24,600 nucleotides of DNA from the NCBI GenBank assembly GCA_029983675.1, contig JASBYY010000043.1:1-24600 (forward strand), in the 5' to 3' direction. Positions 7,538-15,562 of the stretch are shown here, piece after piece (position 1 is the stretch's first letter; every line of letters starts with the position of its first letter). The translations under genes and the position numbers were made by a program. Source of the stretch: Bacteroidales bacterium. GTDB lineage: Bacteria > Bacteroidota > Bacteroidia > Bacteroidales > F082. The notes beneath the pieces are model-generated. The model was not told the origin of the DNA. It searched no databases and was given only the letters and a program-made list of their open reading frames with translations.

Positions 7538-9144
7538 CACATTCTGAATACTCCGAATTGTTGTGTCGGGAAAGGATGGTTCAACGAGGCGGCGATACCC
7601 ATGGCGAGGATATTGCGGGTATTGACAGGATCGATGATGCCGTCGTCCCAAAGTCGTGCTGTGCTGTAAAATGCCGAACCTTCGTAGTCGAACTTGGCAA
7701 GAATGTCATGTTTCAACTTGGCGATTTCTTCGGTTGGAATCTCCTTTCCTTGGTATCTATACTGGTCTTCTTTTACTGTGGCGAGCACATTGGCGGCTTG
7801 TTCTCCTCCCATTACCGATATTTTGGCATTCGGCCACATAAAAAGAAGGCGCGGACTGTAGGCGCGGCCCGCCATGCCGTAGTTGCCGGCGCCGAATGAA
7901 CCGCCAAAGATGATGGTAAACTTGGGCACATTGGCATTGGCGACAGCATGTACCATCTTGGCACCGTCTTTCGCTATGCCTCCTTGCTCGTACTGTTTGC
8001 CTACCATGAAACCTGTGATGTTTTGTAAGAACACCAAAGGCACGTTGCGCTGGCAGCACAACTCGATGAAGTGTGTCGCTTTGAGCGCTGACTCGGAAAA
8101 CAACACTCCGAAGTTGGCGATGATACCCACAGGAAATCCCAAAATATGTGCAAAACCACAGACAATGGTAGTGGCATAGCGTGCCTTGAACTCCTGAAAA
8201 CGGCTGCCATCTACGATGCGCATGATGACTTCGCGCGGATCGACGATTTTATGGAAATCGATGGGGGCGATGCCATACAGCTCTTCGGGGTCGTAGAGTG
8301 GCGGCTCGGGGCTGAGCATGTCGAGTTGCTGGCGTTTTGGTTTTTGCAGCGAGTTGAAGATATTGCGGCAGATTTGCAGGGCGTGGGCGTCGTTTTCGGC
8401 CAAATGGTCGGCGACACCCGATAGGGAAGTGTGCATTTCGGCTCCGCCCAGTTCCTCGGCGGTGACGACTTCGCCTGTGGCCGCCTTCACCAAAGGAGGT
8501 CCGCCCAGATAGATGGTGCCTTGGTTGCGCACGATGATGGTCTCGTCGCTCATGGCGGGCACGTAGGCACCGCCGGCGGTGCACATGCCCATGACGATGG
8601 CAATTTGCGGAATACCCAACGCCGACATGCGGGCTTGGTTGTAGAAGAAACGCCCGAAATGGTCGCGGTCGGCAAAGACGGTGTCCTGCTCGGGCAGAAA
8701 AGCGCCGCCGCTATCGACCATATAGACACAGGGCAAGCGGTTTTCCATGGCGATTTCCTGCGCCCGTAAATGCTTCTTCACCGTATATTGCATGTAGGTG
8801 CCCCCTTTTACCGTGGCATCGTTGGCCACGATGACGGCTTCATGTCCCTGTATGGTGCCAATGCCCGTGACGATGCCTGCCGAAGGAAACGTGTCGTTAT
8901 AGGTGCCGTGAGCAGCCATAGGCGACAACTCCAAAAAAGGCGTGTTCTTGTCGATGAGCAGGTTGATGCGCTCACGTGCCAGCAGCTTGTCGCGCTTCTT
9001 GTGTTTCGCAATGGCGACCGCATCGCCACCCTTCATGGAAGCCGCCATCGCCTCACGATACCGTTCCATCAGGGCCAGAAAGCTCTTTTCGTTTTGCCTG
9101 AACTCCGAAGAGTCCGTCCTTATGTTGGATTTGAGTACTTGCAC
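7537..9144 (-). CDS. Methylcrotonoyl-CoA carboxylase carboxyltransferase (beta) subunit
   Basis: Transfers carboxyl from carboxybiotin to an acyl-CoA, most likely 3-methylcrotonoyl-CoA in leucine breakdown. The protein is 535 aa, the usual size for this biotin-dependent carboxyltransferase family. It opens with RERINLLID (57-65), then has MCTAGGAYVPAMSD (187-200), which forms the first oxyanion hole. IYLGGPPLVKAATGEVV (211-227) and ELGGAEMH are closer to MccB than to propionyl-CoA PccB. The second crotonase-like half carries GVLFSESALKATHFIELC, LQNITGFMVGKQYE and GGSFGAGNYGMAGRAYSPR. The biotin carboxylase/BCCP alpha subunit and the rest of a leucine operon are not adjacent; a Nudix gene is coupled downstream instead. 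Geranyl-CoA or another acyl-CoA as substrate cannot be excluded. Confidence 0.9.
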   Translation of the reverse strand: MQVLKSNIRTDSSEFRQNEKSFLALMERYREAMAASMKGGDAVAIAKHKKRDKLLARERINLLIDKNTPFLELSPMAAHGTYNDTFPSAGIVTGIGTIQGHEAVIVANDATVKGGTYMQYTVKKHLRAQEIAMENRLPCVYMVDSGGAFLPEQDTVFADRDHFGRFFYNQARMSALGIPQIAIVMGMCTAGGAYVPAMSDETIIVRNQGTIYLGGPPLVKAATGEVVTAEELGGAEMHTSLSGVADHLAENDAHALQICRNIFNSLQKPKRQQLDMLSPEPPLYDPEELYGIAPIDFHKIVDPREVIMRIVDGSRFQEFKARYATTIVCGFAHILGFPVGIIANFGVLFSESALKATHFIELCCQRNVPLVFLQNITGFMVGKQYEQGGIAKDGAKMVHAVANANVPKFTIIFGGSFGAGNYGMAGRAYSPRLLFMWPNAKISVMGGEQAANVLATVKEDQYRYQGKEIPTEEIAKLKHDILAKFDYEGSAFYSTARLWDDGIIDPVNTRNILAMGIAASLNHPFPTQQFGVFRM

Positions 9145-9172
9145 AGTGATTCAAATTGGAATTTGATAGGCA

Positions 9173-9205
9173 CAAATATAGGGATTTATCGATTATTGCG
9201 ACAAA
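9173..9205 (-). promoter_or_regulatory. Promoter of the carboxyltransferase-Nudix operon
   Basis: On the minus strand TATATTTG (9180-9173) matches TAnnTTTG. TTTG (9205-9202) lies 21 bases upstream as the -33 element. The start codon is about 29 bases downstream. Confidence 0.65.
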
Positions 9206-9222
9206 AAATCATCTTTGCACCT

Positions 9223-9459
9223 ATGGAATTCCTCCGCATCATAGGAATCCTTATGCTTGTGACCTTGTGTTCTTGCGTGAAGCACAAGCTGCCGCCGTCA
9301 CCCGAAGAAGATATGCTTTATCGGGTGGAGTGTCTTTATCAGATGAAACCCGATAGTGCATTGCTTGTTCTTGACAACCTGAATCTTACGGCGCTTTCCG
9401 AAAAAGAAAGGGCACATTATTGCCTGCTTCGAGCCAATGCAGCGTATCAAATCAACTGA
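9223..9459 (+). CDS. N-terminal stub of a TPR-type lipoprotein, probably a decayed gene
   Basis: A 78-residue frame begins MEFLRIIGILMLVTLCSC, a signal peptide with a lipobox-like end (TLCSC, Cys18). It continues EDMLYRVECLYQMKPDSALLVLDNL and LSEKERAHYCLLRANAAYQ. That pattern (PDSALxLLD, then KERAxYxLLxxxA) is how a large group of Bacteroidota TPR lipoproteins and TPR-regulators begin; those normally run to 400-600 residues. Here the frame stops after one TPR-like hairpin, and I find no continuation in any frame across 9460-9590, so the gene looks truncated. A near-consensus -7 box, CATCTTTG, lies at 9210-9217 directly before the start. It could still be expressed as a small lipoprotein. Confidence 0.55.
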   Translation: MEFLRIIGILMLVTLCSCVKHKLPPSPEEDMLYRVECLYQMKPDSALLVLDNLNLTALSEKERAHYCLLRANAAYQIN

Positions 9460-9564
9460 AAACAAAGAAATAAATATTGAATTGTAACTTTGTTGTAAGA
9501 GTTAGCTACGCTGAAAGCACAGCTTTTCAAAACAGTTTCTTAACCCTCATTGGAAGATTTCTCC

Positions 9565-9572
9565 TATCTTTG
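9565..9572 (+). promoter_or_regulatory. -7 box of ftsX
   Basis: TATCTTTG matches TAnnTTTG. It lies downstream of the alternative ATG at 9550 and 20 bases before ATG 9592, which decides the start. A clear -33 element is not seen. Confidence 0.6.
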
Positions 9573-9591
9573 TCGCTTCAAAGCCGTAAAG

Positions 9592-10470
9592 ATGTCAGAG
9601 AAAAGCACCAATCGTCGCCGCTTGGCGGGATCTTATTTCATGTCGCTGATGAGCATCACTGCAGTGTTGCTGCTGCTGGGTCTTTTTGCCCTGCTGATGT
9701 TGCATGCACGTAAACTCTCCGACCATATCAAGGAAAACATCGGATTTGAGGTTGTGATGAATAGCAACGTCAAGGAAGCCAATATCTTACGTTTGCAGAA
9801 AGAACTGGATGCCATGCCTGCCGTGAAGTCCACAAAATATATCACCAAGGACGAGGCCATCCAACGGCTGAGCGAAGACCTTGGCGAGGATTTTCTACAA
9901 TGGCTCGGCGATGAGGAGAACCCCTTGCTGCCTTCACTGGATGTGCGTTTCAATGCCGCCTATTCCAACAACGACAGCATTACCGCCATTGAATCGAGAC
10001 TGCTTCAAAATCCAGGCGTAAAGGAAATCTGTTACCAGAAATCGCTTGTCGATTTGATCAACCGGAACATCCACCGTATCGGTTTTGTGCTGATTGGGAT
10101 TAGTTTGGTGTTGATATTGATTGCCATAGCGTTGATAAACAATACAATACGTCTTACCGTCTATTCGAAGCGCTTTTTGGTGCGCAGCATGCAATTGGTA
10201 GGAGCCACCGAGGGTTTTATCCGGCGGCCCTTTATGAAATCGGGAGTGGCGCAAGGCTTTTTCGGTGCGGTTTTAGCCGACCTGCTGCTGACCTTGTTGC
10301 TTTACATGTTGACAAGACGCATTCCTGAACTGACCACCGTGCATGATCTTCCCCTGACACTTTGCATCTATGCCGGTGTCATCGTGCTCGGCATGTTGCT
10401 GGCGGCATTCTCCACAAGACTGGCCTTGGGAAAATACCTCAACCTCAGGCTCGATAGGTTGTATGTGTAA
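9592..10470 (+). CDS. ftsX: Cell division protein FtsX (ABC transporter-like permease)
   Basis: Integral inner-membrane partner of the ATPase FtsE; FtsEX couples the divisome to peptidoglycan hydrolase activation. The 292-residue protein shows the FtsX layout: cytoplasmic MSEKSTNRRR, TM1 at about 14-37, a periplasmic domain of about 125 residues, then TM2 (163-184), TM3 (218-240) and TM4 (256-277) in the FtsX/MacB fold. NTIRLTVYSKRFLVRSMQLVGAT (184-206) is the conserved coupling region with the family's RxxMxLVGAT. ATG 9592 is chosen because the alternative at 9550 lies upstream of the -7 box at 9565. ftsE is not in this window. It heads the row DUF3098, uppP, truB, queA, an order I recall from other Bacteroidales. 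Confidence 0.93.
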   Translation: MSEKSTNRRRLAGSYFMSLMSITAVLLLLGLFALLMLHARKLSDHIKENIGFEVVMNSNVKEANILRLQKELDAMPAVKSTKYITKDEAIQRLSEDLGEDFLQWLGDEENPLLPSLDVRFNAAYSNNDSITAIESRLLQNPGVKEICYQKSLVDLINRNIHRIGFVLIGISLVLILIAIALINNTIRLTVYSKRFLVRSMQLVGATEGFIRRPFMKSGVAQGFFGAVLADLLLTLLLYMLTRRIPELTTVHDLPLTLCIYAGVIVLGMLLAAFSTRLALGKYLNLRLDRLYV

Positions 10471-10540
10471 CACCTTGGGTAAAATCCCGACCTATCGGAA
10501 GGTTTTTCAAGCGACACACTTCGGAAACCCAAGATATTTG

Positions 10541-10548
10541 TATTTTTG
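10541..10548 (+). promoter_or_regulatory. -7 box before the DUF3098 gene
   Basis: TATTTTTG matches TAnnTTTG, 17 bases before ATG 10565. It suggests that the DUF3098-uppP-truB group can be transcribed separately from ftsX. Confidence 0.5.
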
Positions 10549-10564
10549 TCGAAAAATTTGAATC

Positions 10565-10849
10565 ATGGCAAATCAGAATGTGAAAGAAAAGGAAACCAGT
10601 AACGAAGCTGACAACGAGAACGAACCATCGGTGATGCCTTTTGGAAAAATCAACTATATCCTTGTCATAGTGGGCATTGCCATCATCGCCTTGGGTTTCA
10701 TCCTGATGGTGGGTGGCGGCAGCAAAGACCCCGATGTGTTCAACGAAAAGATGTTTGATTTCCGGCACATCACCTTGGCTCCCATCCTTGTCCTGATAGG
10801 CTTTGTGGTGGAGATCGTAGCCATCATGAAGCGGCCATCGAAAAAGTAA
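10565..10849 (+). CDS. DUF3098 family small membrane protein
   Basis: A 94-residue protein with an acidic, polar N-terminus (about 1-24), then FGKINYILVIVGIAIIALGFILMVGGG, the first membrane helix, then SKDPDVFNEKMFDFRHITLAPILVLIGFVVEIVAIM, holding the second helix, and a basic end RPSKK. The FGKxNY start, the GGGSxDP-x-FN loop and the LAPIxVLxGFVxEI-AIM helix are the signature of DUF3098, a Bacteroidota family of unknown function. Its position between ftsX and uppP hints at envelope or division work, which is inference only. Confidence 0.88.
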   Translation: MANQNVKEKETSNEADNENEPSVMPFGKINYILVIVGIAIIALGFILMVGGGSKDPDVFNEKMFDFRHITLAPILVLIGFVVEIVAIMKRPSKK

Positions 10850-10990
10850 GTCGGAAACGGAAGGGTGGTGCGGCAAGGGAAGTTTTTCCTCCGAGGAATG
10901 CAACCTGCTGCTCTTGCGGTGTCTCTTTTGCCCATCTCGAATGATTTCATATCTCGAAAATTTATGTGTAATTAAAACAACCAGCACATT

Positions 10991-11809
10991 ATGAATTGGT
11001 TACATGCCCTATTATTAGGCATATTGCAGGGGCTGACGGAGTTTTTACCGGTCAGCAGCAGCGGTCATTTGGCTTTCTTGTCGCATTTCTTCGGACTATC
11101 AGGCGAGGAAAGCCTGACTTTCACCGTGGTGTTGCATGTGGCCACGGTATGTAGCACGCTCCTTGTTTTGTGGAAAGAAATCGTCTGGATTTTCCGCGAT
11201 GTGTTCGCGCGTCAGTCGTGGCGCAGCTACAATGGTTTGAACGAAGGCACACGCTATGCCATCAAGCTGATTATCTCCATGATACCCGTCGCCATTGTCG
11301 GCATTTTCTTCAAGGACAAGGTGGAGGAAGTGTTTGGGTCGGGGCTGCGCATTGTCGGCATCATGTTGGTTGTAACGGCCTTGCTGCTCGCATTCTCTTA
11401 CTATGCCAAACCGCGTCTGCGTGACAACATTTCCGGCTTTCACGCTTTCATCATCGGCATCGGCCAGGCCTTGGCAGTGCTGCCCGGCTTGTCGCGCTCT
11501 GGAACGACCATCGCCACGGGCTTGCTCTTGGGAAACCGTAAAGAGAAGATGGCTCAGTTTTCGTTTCTCATGGTCATCGTTCCCGTGCTTGGCGAGGCCT
11601 TGCTCGACACAAAAGAAGTTCTGGAACAAGGTTTTTCCACAGCCATGAACGGCATTTCACCTGTGGCGGTAATTGTGGGCTTTTTAGCCGCTTTCATCAC
11701 CGGATGTCTTGCCTGCAAATGGATGATCAACATCGTGAAAAAGGGTAAGCTCATTTGGTTTGCCGTGTATTGCGTCGTTGCTGGATTAACCGCTATTATC
11801 GTTGCCTGA
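10991..11809 (+). CDS. uppP: Undecaprenyl-diphosphatase UppP (BacA)
   Basis: Multi-pass inner-membrane enzyme that dephosphorylates undecaprenyl diphosphate to recycle the lipid carrier for peptidoglycan and other glycans; overexpression is known to give bacitracin resistance in this family. The 272-residue protein has both active-site segments: GLTEFLPVSSSGH at 14-26, with Glu17 and the Ser-rich loop, and PGLSRSGTT at 165-173 with Arg169. The rest is about eight hydrophobic helices. truB starts on the last base of this stop codon (TGATG, 11807-11811), so the two are translationally coupled. The 141-base gap upstream has no clear TAnnTTTG box, so it is probably read from the DUF3098 promoter. 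Confidence 0.96.
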   Translation: MNWLHALLLGILQGLTEFLPVSSSGHLAFLSHFFGLSGEESLTFTVVLHVATVCSTLLVLWKEIVWIFRDVFARQSWRSYNGLNEGTRYAIKLIISMIPVAIVGIFFKDKVEEVFGSGLRIVGIMLVVTALLLAFSYYAKPRLRDNISGFHAFIIGIGQALAVLPGLSRSGTTIATGLLLGNRKEKMAQFSFLMVIVPVLGEALLDTKEVLEQGFSTAMNGISPVAVIVGFLAAFITGCLACKWMINIVKKGKLIWFAVYCVVAGLTAIIVA

Positions 11810-12552
11810 TGTTCGATTTCAAGGAAGGCGAGGTGCTCCTCATCGACAAGCCCACGGACTGGACTTCGTTTGATGTGGTGAATTTCATCCGCTCGCTGAT
11901 CAAACGTTTCCATCGCATCCCCAAGCTCAAGGTGGGTCATGCCGGCACCCTCGACCCTTTGGCCACCGGTCTGCTCATCATTTGCACCGGCAAGATGACC
12001 AAGCAAATCGATACGTTTCAGGCGCAAGTCAAGACCTACACCGGCACCATCCTGCTGGGACAAACCACGCCGACCTTCGACCTTGAGAGCGAGCCAGACG
12101 GATTCTTTCCTACTGATACCATCACACCCGAACAGTTAGAAGCGGCGCGTCTGCAATTTGTAGGCGACATCAAGCAATATCCGCCGAAATACTCCGCCGT
12201 AAAAATCAAAGGCAAACGAGCCTTCGACTATGCCCGATCCGATGAAGAGGTGGAGCTGAAAGCCCGCGATGTGAACATCGAAGCTTTCAATATCAGCACC
12301 GCACGCTTTCCGGAAATTGATTTTTCGGTGCAATGCAGCAAAGGGACGTACATTCGGAGTCTGGCCAACGATTTTGGCAAGGCACTCGGAAACGGAGCCT
12401 GCCTCAAAAGCTTGCGGCGCACACGCATCGGCGATTTCTCGGTGGACGACGCTTGGGAACTCGAAGCCTTAAAAAAAATCATCATCGAAACAAGTGTTTC
12501 GGAATCCTTGCCGTCAGAGAAAAAAGAGTCATCGGAGAATCTTCAAGAATAG
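11809..12552 (+). CDS. truB: tRNA pseudouridine(55) synthase TruB
   Basis: Converts U55 in the T-loop of tRNAs to pseudouridine. The protein is 247 aa from ATG 11809, which overlaps the uppP stop by one base; a longer in-frame ATG at 11755 lies inside uppP and reads MVCRVLRRCW, so it is rejected. Motifs: LLIDKPTDWTSFDVV (10-24), the catalytic KVGHAGTLDPLATGLL (41-56) with Asp49, KTYTGTILLGQTTPTFDLE (75-93), PPKYSAVKIKGKRAFDYAR, and CSKGTYIRSLANDFG. The C-terminal domain is short and ends in a Ser/Glu/Lys-rich tail of about 20 residues. This is the compact Bacteroidota form without a full PUA domain. Confidence 0.95.
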   Translation: MFDFKEGEVLLIDKPTDWTSFDVVNFIRSLIKRFHRIPKLKVGHAGTLDPLATGLLIICTGKMTKQIDTFQAQVKTYTGTILLGQTTPTFDLESEPDGFFPTDTITPEQLEAARLQFVGDIKQYPPKYSAVKIKGKRAFDYARSDEEVELKARDVNIEAFNISTARFPEIDFSVQCSKGTYIRSLANDFGKALGNGACLKSLRRTRIGDFSVDDAWELEALKKIIIETSVSESLPSEKKESSENLQE

Positions 12553-12669
12553 TAAGGTTCATGTTGACTTTTTCGCAATAAAGAATAGGCTATCAGGGGT
12601 AGGATAACGGTTGAATAAATATAAATTATTTGTACATATAGCTGATTATTAGCGAAATAAATAAAAAAC

Positions 12670-12700
12670 TTGACAAACGGTTCATTTTGTTGTATCTTTG
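12670..12700 (+). promoter_or_regulatory. Promoter of queA
   Basis: TATCTTTG (12693-12700) matches TAnnTTTG, and TTGACA (12670-12675) lies 17 bases upstream. Together they are one of the best-formed promoters in the window. Transcription from here gives an unusually long leader of roughly 155 bases. Confidence 0.65.
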
Positions 12701-12753
12701 CAAGTTCGCAATTGATTAATAAAGAATTCCGTAAAGAGTAGGAGCGTTTTCGC

Positions 12754-12824
12754 ATGAACAAAAGGACAAACCAGCGCAGCGTAGCCTTTCAGTCCCCTCA
12801 TCGTCGGTGAAGACGTGCCGTCTT
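12754..12824 (+). promoter_or_regulatory. Possible attenuator leader of queA: 18-codon frame plus alternative hairpins
   Basis: An ATG at 12754 opens a frame of 18 codons (MNKRTNQRSVAFQSPHRR) ending at TGA 12808-12810, immediately after the small hairpin GCG-TTTT-CGC (12744-12753). The stop touches a second hairpin, AAGACG (12810-12815), TGC, CGTCTT (12819-12824), followed by T-rich TTCTGTT. GACG (12812-12815) can instead pair with CGTC at 12802-12805 inside the short frame. The two pairings exclude each other, as in attenuators. The stems are short and no function is proven. Confidence 0.25.
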
Positions 12825-12862
12825 TTCTGTTATTAAGTTATTGATAATAAACGATATATACA

Positions 12863-13921
12863 ATGAAACTATCTCAATTCAAGTTCAACCTTCCAACAGA
12901 GTTGATTGCCAACTATCCCCCGAAAAATCGCGATGAGGCGCGTTTGATGGTGATTGACCGCAGAACAGAAACCATAGAACACCGTGTGTTCAAGGATTTG
13001 GTGGATTATGTGAAAGACGGCGATGTGTTTGTGCTTAATAACACTAAGGTATTCCCTGCCCGTTTATCCGGCAAGAAGGAAAAGACCGAAGCCGACATTG
13101 AAGTACTGCTGTTGCGCGAGTTGAATCACGAGAGCCGTCTTTGGGACGTTCTCGTCGATCCGGCACGAAAAATCCGCATTGGCAATAAGTTATATTTTGG
13201 CGAGGGCGGTGATGAATTGGTGGCCGAGGTCATCGACAATACCACTTCGCGTGGCCGCACGATACGTTTCCTGTATGACGGTTCGTATGAAGAGTTCAAG
13301 AAAACCATTACAGCTTTAGGACATACGCCTCTGCCGCATGAAATCAACCGTCCCAACGGTCCCGAACCTGAGGATGCCGAGAATTTCCAAACCATCTATG
13401 CCAAGGTGGAAGGCGCAGTGTCAGCCCCTACGGCAGGATTGCATTTCAGCAAGATACTCATGAAACGATTGGAGTTGATCGGTGCCAGTTTCGCGGAACT
13501 CACGCTGCACCCGGGCATGGGTAATTTCCGCGACATCGAAGTGGAAGACCTCACCAAGCACAAACCCGATTCCGAAGAAATGGAAATCGGTGAAGATGCC
13601 TGCACCATGATTAACGAGGCCAATCAACGCCACAACAATGTGTTTGCCGTCGGCACCACATCGCTCAAGGCCCTCGAAACAGCGATGACCATTTACGGTA
13701 AGGTGAAGCCTTTCAAGGGATGGACCAACAAGTTCATATTTCCCCCCTACACCTTCTCCGTCGCCAACTGCATGATTACGAATTTCCACCTGCCCAAGTC
13801 GCCCATGATGATGGAAACAGCCGCCTTTGCAGGTTACGATCTGCTGATGGAAGCCTACAAGGTGGCGGTGGCCGAAAAATACCATTTCTTCACCTATGGC
13901 GATGCCATGCTGATCATTTAA
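12863..13921 (+). CDS. queA: S-adenosylmethionine:tRNA ribosyltransferase-isomerase QueA
   Basis: Builds epoxyqueuosine at the wobble position of GUN tRNAs by transferring and isomerising the ribosyl part of SAM onto preQ1-modified tRNA. The protein is 352 aa, the usual length. Motifs: PAxxR-type RDEARLMVIDR (23-33), VLNNTKVFPARL (57-68), HTPLPHEINR (154-163), SAPTAGLHF (187-195), VGTTSLKALE (263-272), FIFPPYTF (291-298) and NFHLPKSPMMM (307-317). The segment TLHPGMGNFRDIEVEDLTKHK carries Pro where many QueA proteins have Val (LHVGAGTF). It follows truB but has its own promoter and long leader. queA, truB and tcdA in one window all act on tRNA. Confidence 0.96.
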   Translation: MKLSQFKFNLPTELIANYPPKNRDEARLMVIDRRTETIEHRVFKDLVDYVKDGDVFVLNNTKVFPARLSGKKEKTEADIEVLLLRELNHESRLWDVLVDPARKIRIGNKLYFGEGGDELVAEVIDNTTSRGRTIRFLYDGSYEEFKKTITALGHTPLPHEINRPNGPEPEDAENFQTIYAKVEGAVSAPTAGLHFSKILMKRLELIGASFAELTLHPGMGNFRDIEVEDLTKHKPDSEEMEIGEDACTMINEANQRHNNVFAVGTTSLKALETAMTIYGKVKPFKGWTNKFIFPPYTFSVANCMITNFHLPKSPMMMETAAFAGYDLLMEAYKVAVAEKYHFFTYGDAMLII

Positions 13922-13947
13922 GGAAATCGGGAAAATCTTTTGCAGCG

Positions 13948-13976
13948 AGCAATCCGTAGAACGTAGAAAGATTGCT
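13948..13976 (+). terminator. Weak hairpin after queA
   Basis: AGCAATC (13948-13954) and GATTGCT (13970-13976) form a 7-base stem around a 15-base loop. They are followed by GCAATTTTCAATTTT, a broken T-run. It may be a weak terminator or partial read-through element between queA and glyQS; no separate glyQS promoter box is obvious in the 96-base gap. Confidence 0.35.
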
Positions 13977-14017
13977 GCAATTTTCAATTTTACATTCAAC
14001 ATTTATCATCATCATTC

Positions 14018-15541
14018 ATGAATACAGAAGAATATTTCAAGAAAATAACCGCTCACGCCAAGGAATATGGCTTCATCTTCCAGTCGAGCGAGATTTACGA
14101 CGGTCTGTCGGCTGTTTACGACTACGGCCAGAATGGCGTTGAGCTGAAGAAAAACATCCGCGAGTATTGGTGGAAAGCCATGGTGCAGTTGCACGAGAAC
14201 GTGGTGGGTATCGACACGGCCATCTTCATGCACCCGACCACATGGAAGGCCTCGGGACACCTTGATGCGTTCAACGACCCGCTGATTGACAACAAGGACA
14301 GCAAGAAACGCTACCGTGCCGATGTGCTTGTGGAAGACCATGTCGCCAAGATTGAAGAGAAAATCAGCAAGGAGGTCGAGAAGGCTCGGAAACGCTTCGG
14401 CGATGCCTTCAACGAAGAACAGTTTGTAACCACCAATCCGCGTGTGGTGGAATACAAGCAGCGTATCACCGACATCAGTCACCGCCTTTATGGCGCCATG
14501 GAGGCCAATGACCTCGCCGGCATCAAGAAACTTATCGAAGACCTTGAAATTGTATGTCCCATCTCGGGAACACGCAATTGGACGGAAGTCAGGCAGTTTA
14601 ACCTGATGTTTTCCACACGGATGGGTTCGGTGGCCGATGGCGCCGACACCATCTACTTGCGTCCCGAAACCGCTCAGGGCATTTTTGTCAACTATCTCAA
14701 TGTGCAGAAAACAGGTCGCATGAAAATCCCGTTCGGCATTGCACAAACCGGCAAGGCGTTCCGCAATGAAATCGTCGCACGTCAGTTCATTTTCCGTATG
14801 CGTGAGTTTGAACAGATGGAGATGCAGTTTTTTGTGCGTCCCGGATCCGAGCTGGAATGGTTCGAGCACTGGAAAAAGGAACGCATGGACTGGCACCTAT
14901 CGTTGGGACTGCCGGCAGAGAAGTACCGCTACCACGACCACGAGAAATTAGCGCACTATGCCAACGCTGCCACCGACATCGAGTTCGACTTCCCATTCGG
15001 TTTCAAAGAACTGGAAGGCATACACAGCCGCACCGACTTCGACCTGAGTGCTCATGCCAAGCATTCCGGCAAGAAACTGCAATATTTCGATCCCGATACC
15101 AACGAAAGCTATACGCCATACGTCATTGAGACATCCATCGGTCTTGACCGCATGTTCTTGGCCATGTTCAGCCATGCCTACAACGAGGAAAAACTCGACG
15201 ACGGCACCGAGCGTGTGGTGTTGCGTTTGCCGGCTGTCCTCGCTCCGTATAAGGTAGCCATTCTGCCTTTGGTGAAGAAGGACGAACTGCCCGAAAAGGC
15301 CCGTGAAATCATGGATATGCTGAAAGGCGACTTTATGTGCCAGTACGAGGAAAAAGACTCCATTGGCAAACGGTATCGCCGTCAGGACGCCATCGGAACA
15401 CCTTTATGTGTCACCGTTGACAACCAGACCTTGGAAGACAATACTGTCACGGTGCGCGACCGCGACAGCATGACCCAAGTGCGTGTGCCCATCGACAATC
15501 TCCGCGGCATGATTTTCGACGAATTGAAGCCGAAACGCTAA
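14018..15541 (+). CDS. glyQS: Glycine--tRNA ligase (single-chain, alpha2 type)
   Basis: Class II synthetase charging tRNA-Gly. The 507-residue single chain is the eukaryote/archaea/Gram-positive-like homodimeric form, not the alpha2beta2 GlyQ/GlyS enzyme of E. coli. The N-terminal EIYDGLSAVYDYGQNG (25-40) and GHLDAFNDP (80-88) are typical. RPETAQGIFVNY (215-226) lies in the core, followed by motif 2 from GKAFRNEIVARQ (245-256) to MREFEQME (261-268), and motif 3 TSIGLDRMFLA (372-382). The anticodon-binding domain covers about 405-500 (APYKVAILPL, DSIGKRYRRQDAIGTP). A strong bidirectional terminator follows within 22 bases of the stop. Confidence 0.96.
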   Translation: MNTEEYFKKITAHAKEYGFIFQSSEIYDGLSAVYDYGQNGVELKKNIREYWWKAMVQLHENVVGIDTAIFMHPTTWKASGHLDAFNDPLIDNKDSKKRYRADVLVEDHVAKIEEKISKEVEKARKRFGDAFNEEQFVTTNPRVVEYKQRITDISHRLYGAMEANDLAGIKKLIEDLEIVCPISGTRNWTEVRQFNLMFSTRMGSVADGADTIYLRPETAQGIFVNYLNVQKTGRMKIPFGIAQTGKAFRNEIVARQFIFRMREFEQMEMQFFVRPGSELEWFEHWKKERMDWHLSLGLPAEKYRYHDHEKLAHYANAATDIEFDFPFGFKELEGIHSRTDFDLSAHAKHSGKKLQYFDPDTNESYTPYVIETSIGLDRMFLAMFSHAYNEEKLDDGTERVVLRLPAVLAPYKVAILPLVKKDELPEKAREIMDMLKGDFMCQYEEKDSIGKRYRRQDAIGTPLCVTVDNQTLEDNTVTVRDRDSMTQVRVPIDNLRGMIFDELKPKR

Positions 15542-15562
15542 TCTGTAGAAAATATGACAGTT

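Larger units (their letters stand above)
12553..12862. other. Gap between truB and queA
   Basis: This 310-base gap is AT-rich. Its first 110 bases hold nothing I recognise. The queA promoter follows at 12670-12700, and a leader of about 155 bases holds an 18-codon frame and a hairpin, listed separately. I find no tRNA. Confidence 0.5.

Noticed and set aside
7537..7651. Longer start for the Nudix gene at 7651
   Set aside because: It would overlap the carboxyltransferase by 115 bases, and the extra residues (MGRRHHRSCQYPQ) look like out-of-frame sequence; the TGATG junction explains the start at 7537.
8770..9222. Long plus-strand frame joining the antisense of the carboxyltransferase to the TPR stub
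   Set aside because: The upstream part is antisense to a strongly supported coding region; only the part from ATG 9223 has lipoprotein and TPR character.
10881..10898. GGAAG/TTCCTCCGAGGAA palindrome before uppP
   Set aside because: The centre is a single base and the stem short; without conservation data it cannot be told from chance.
12543..12761. Minus-strand 72-codon frame in the truB-queA gap
   Set aside because: Low-complexity AT-rich translation, no recognisable family, and it overlaps the well-formed queA promoter on the other strand.
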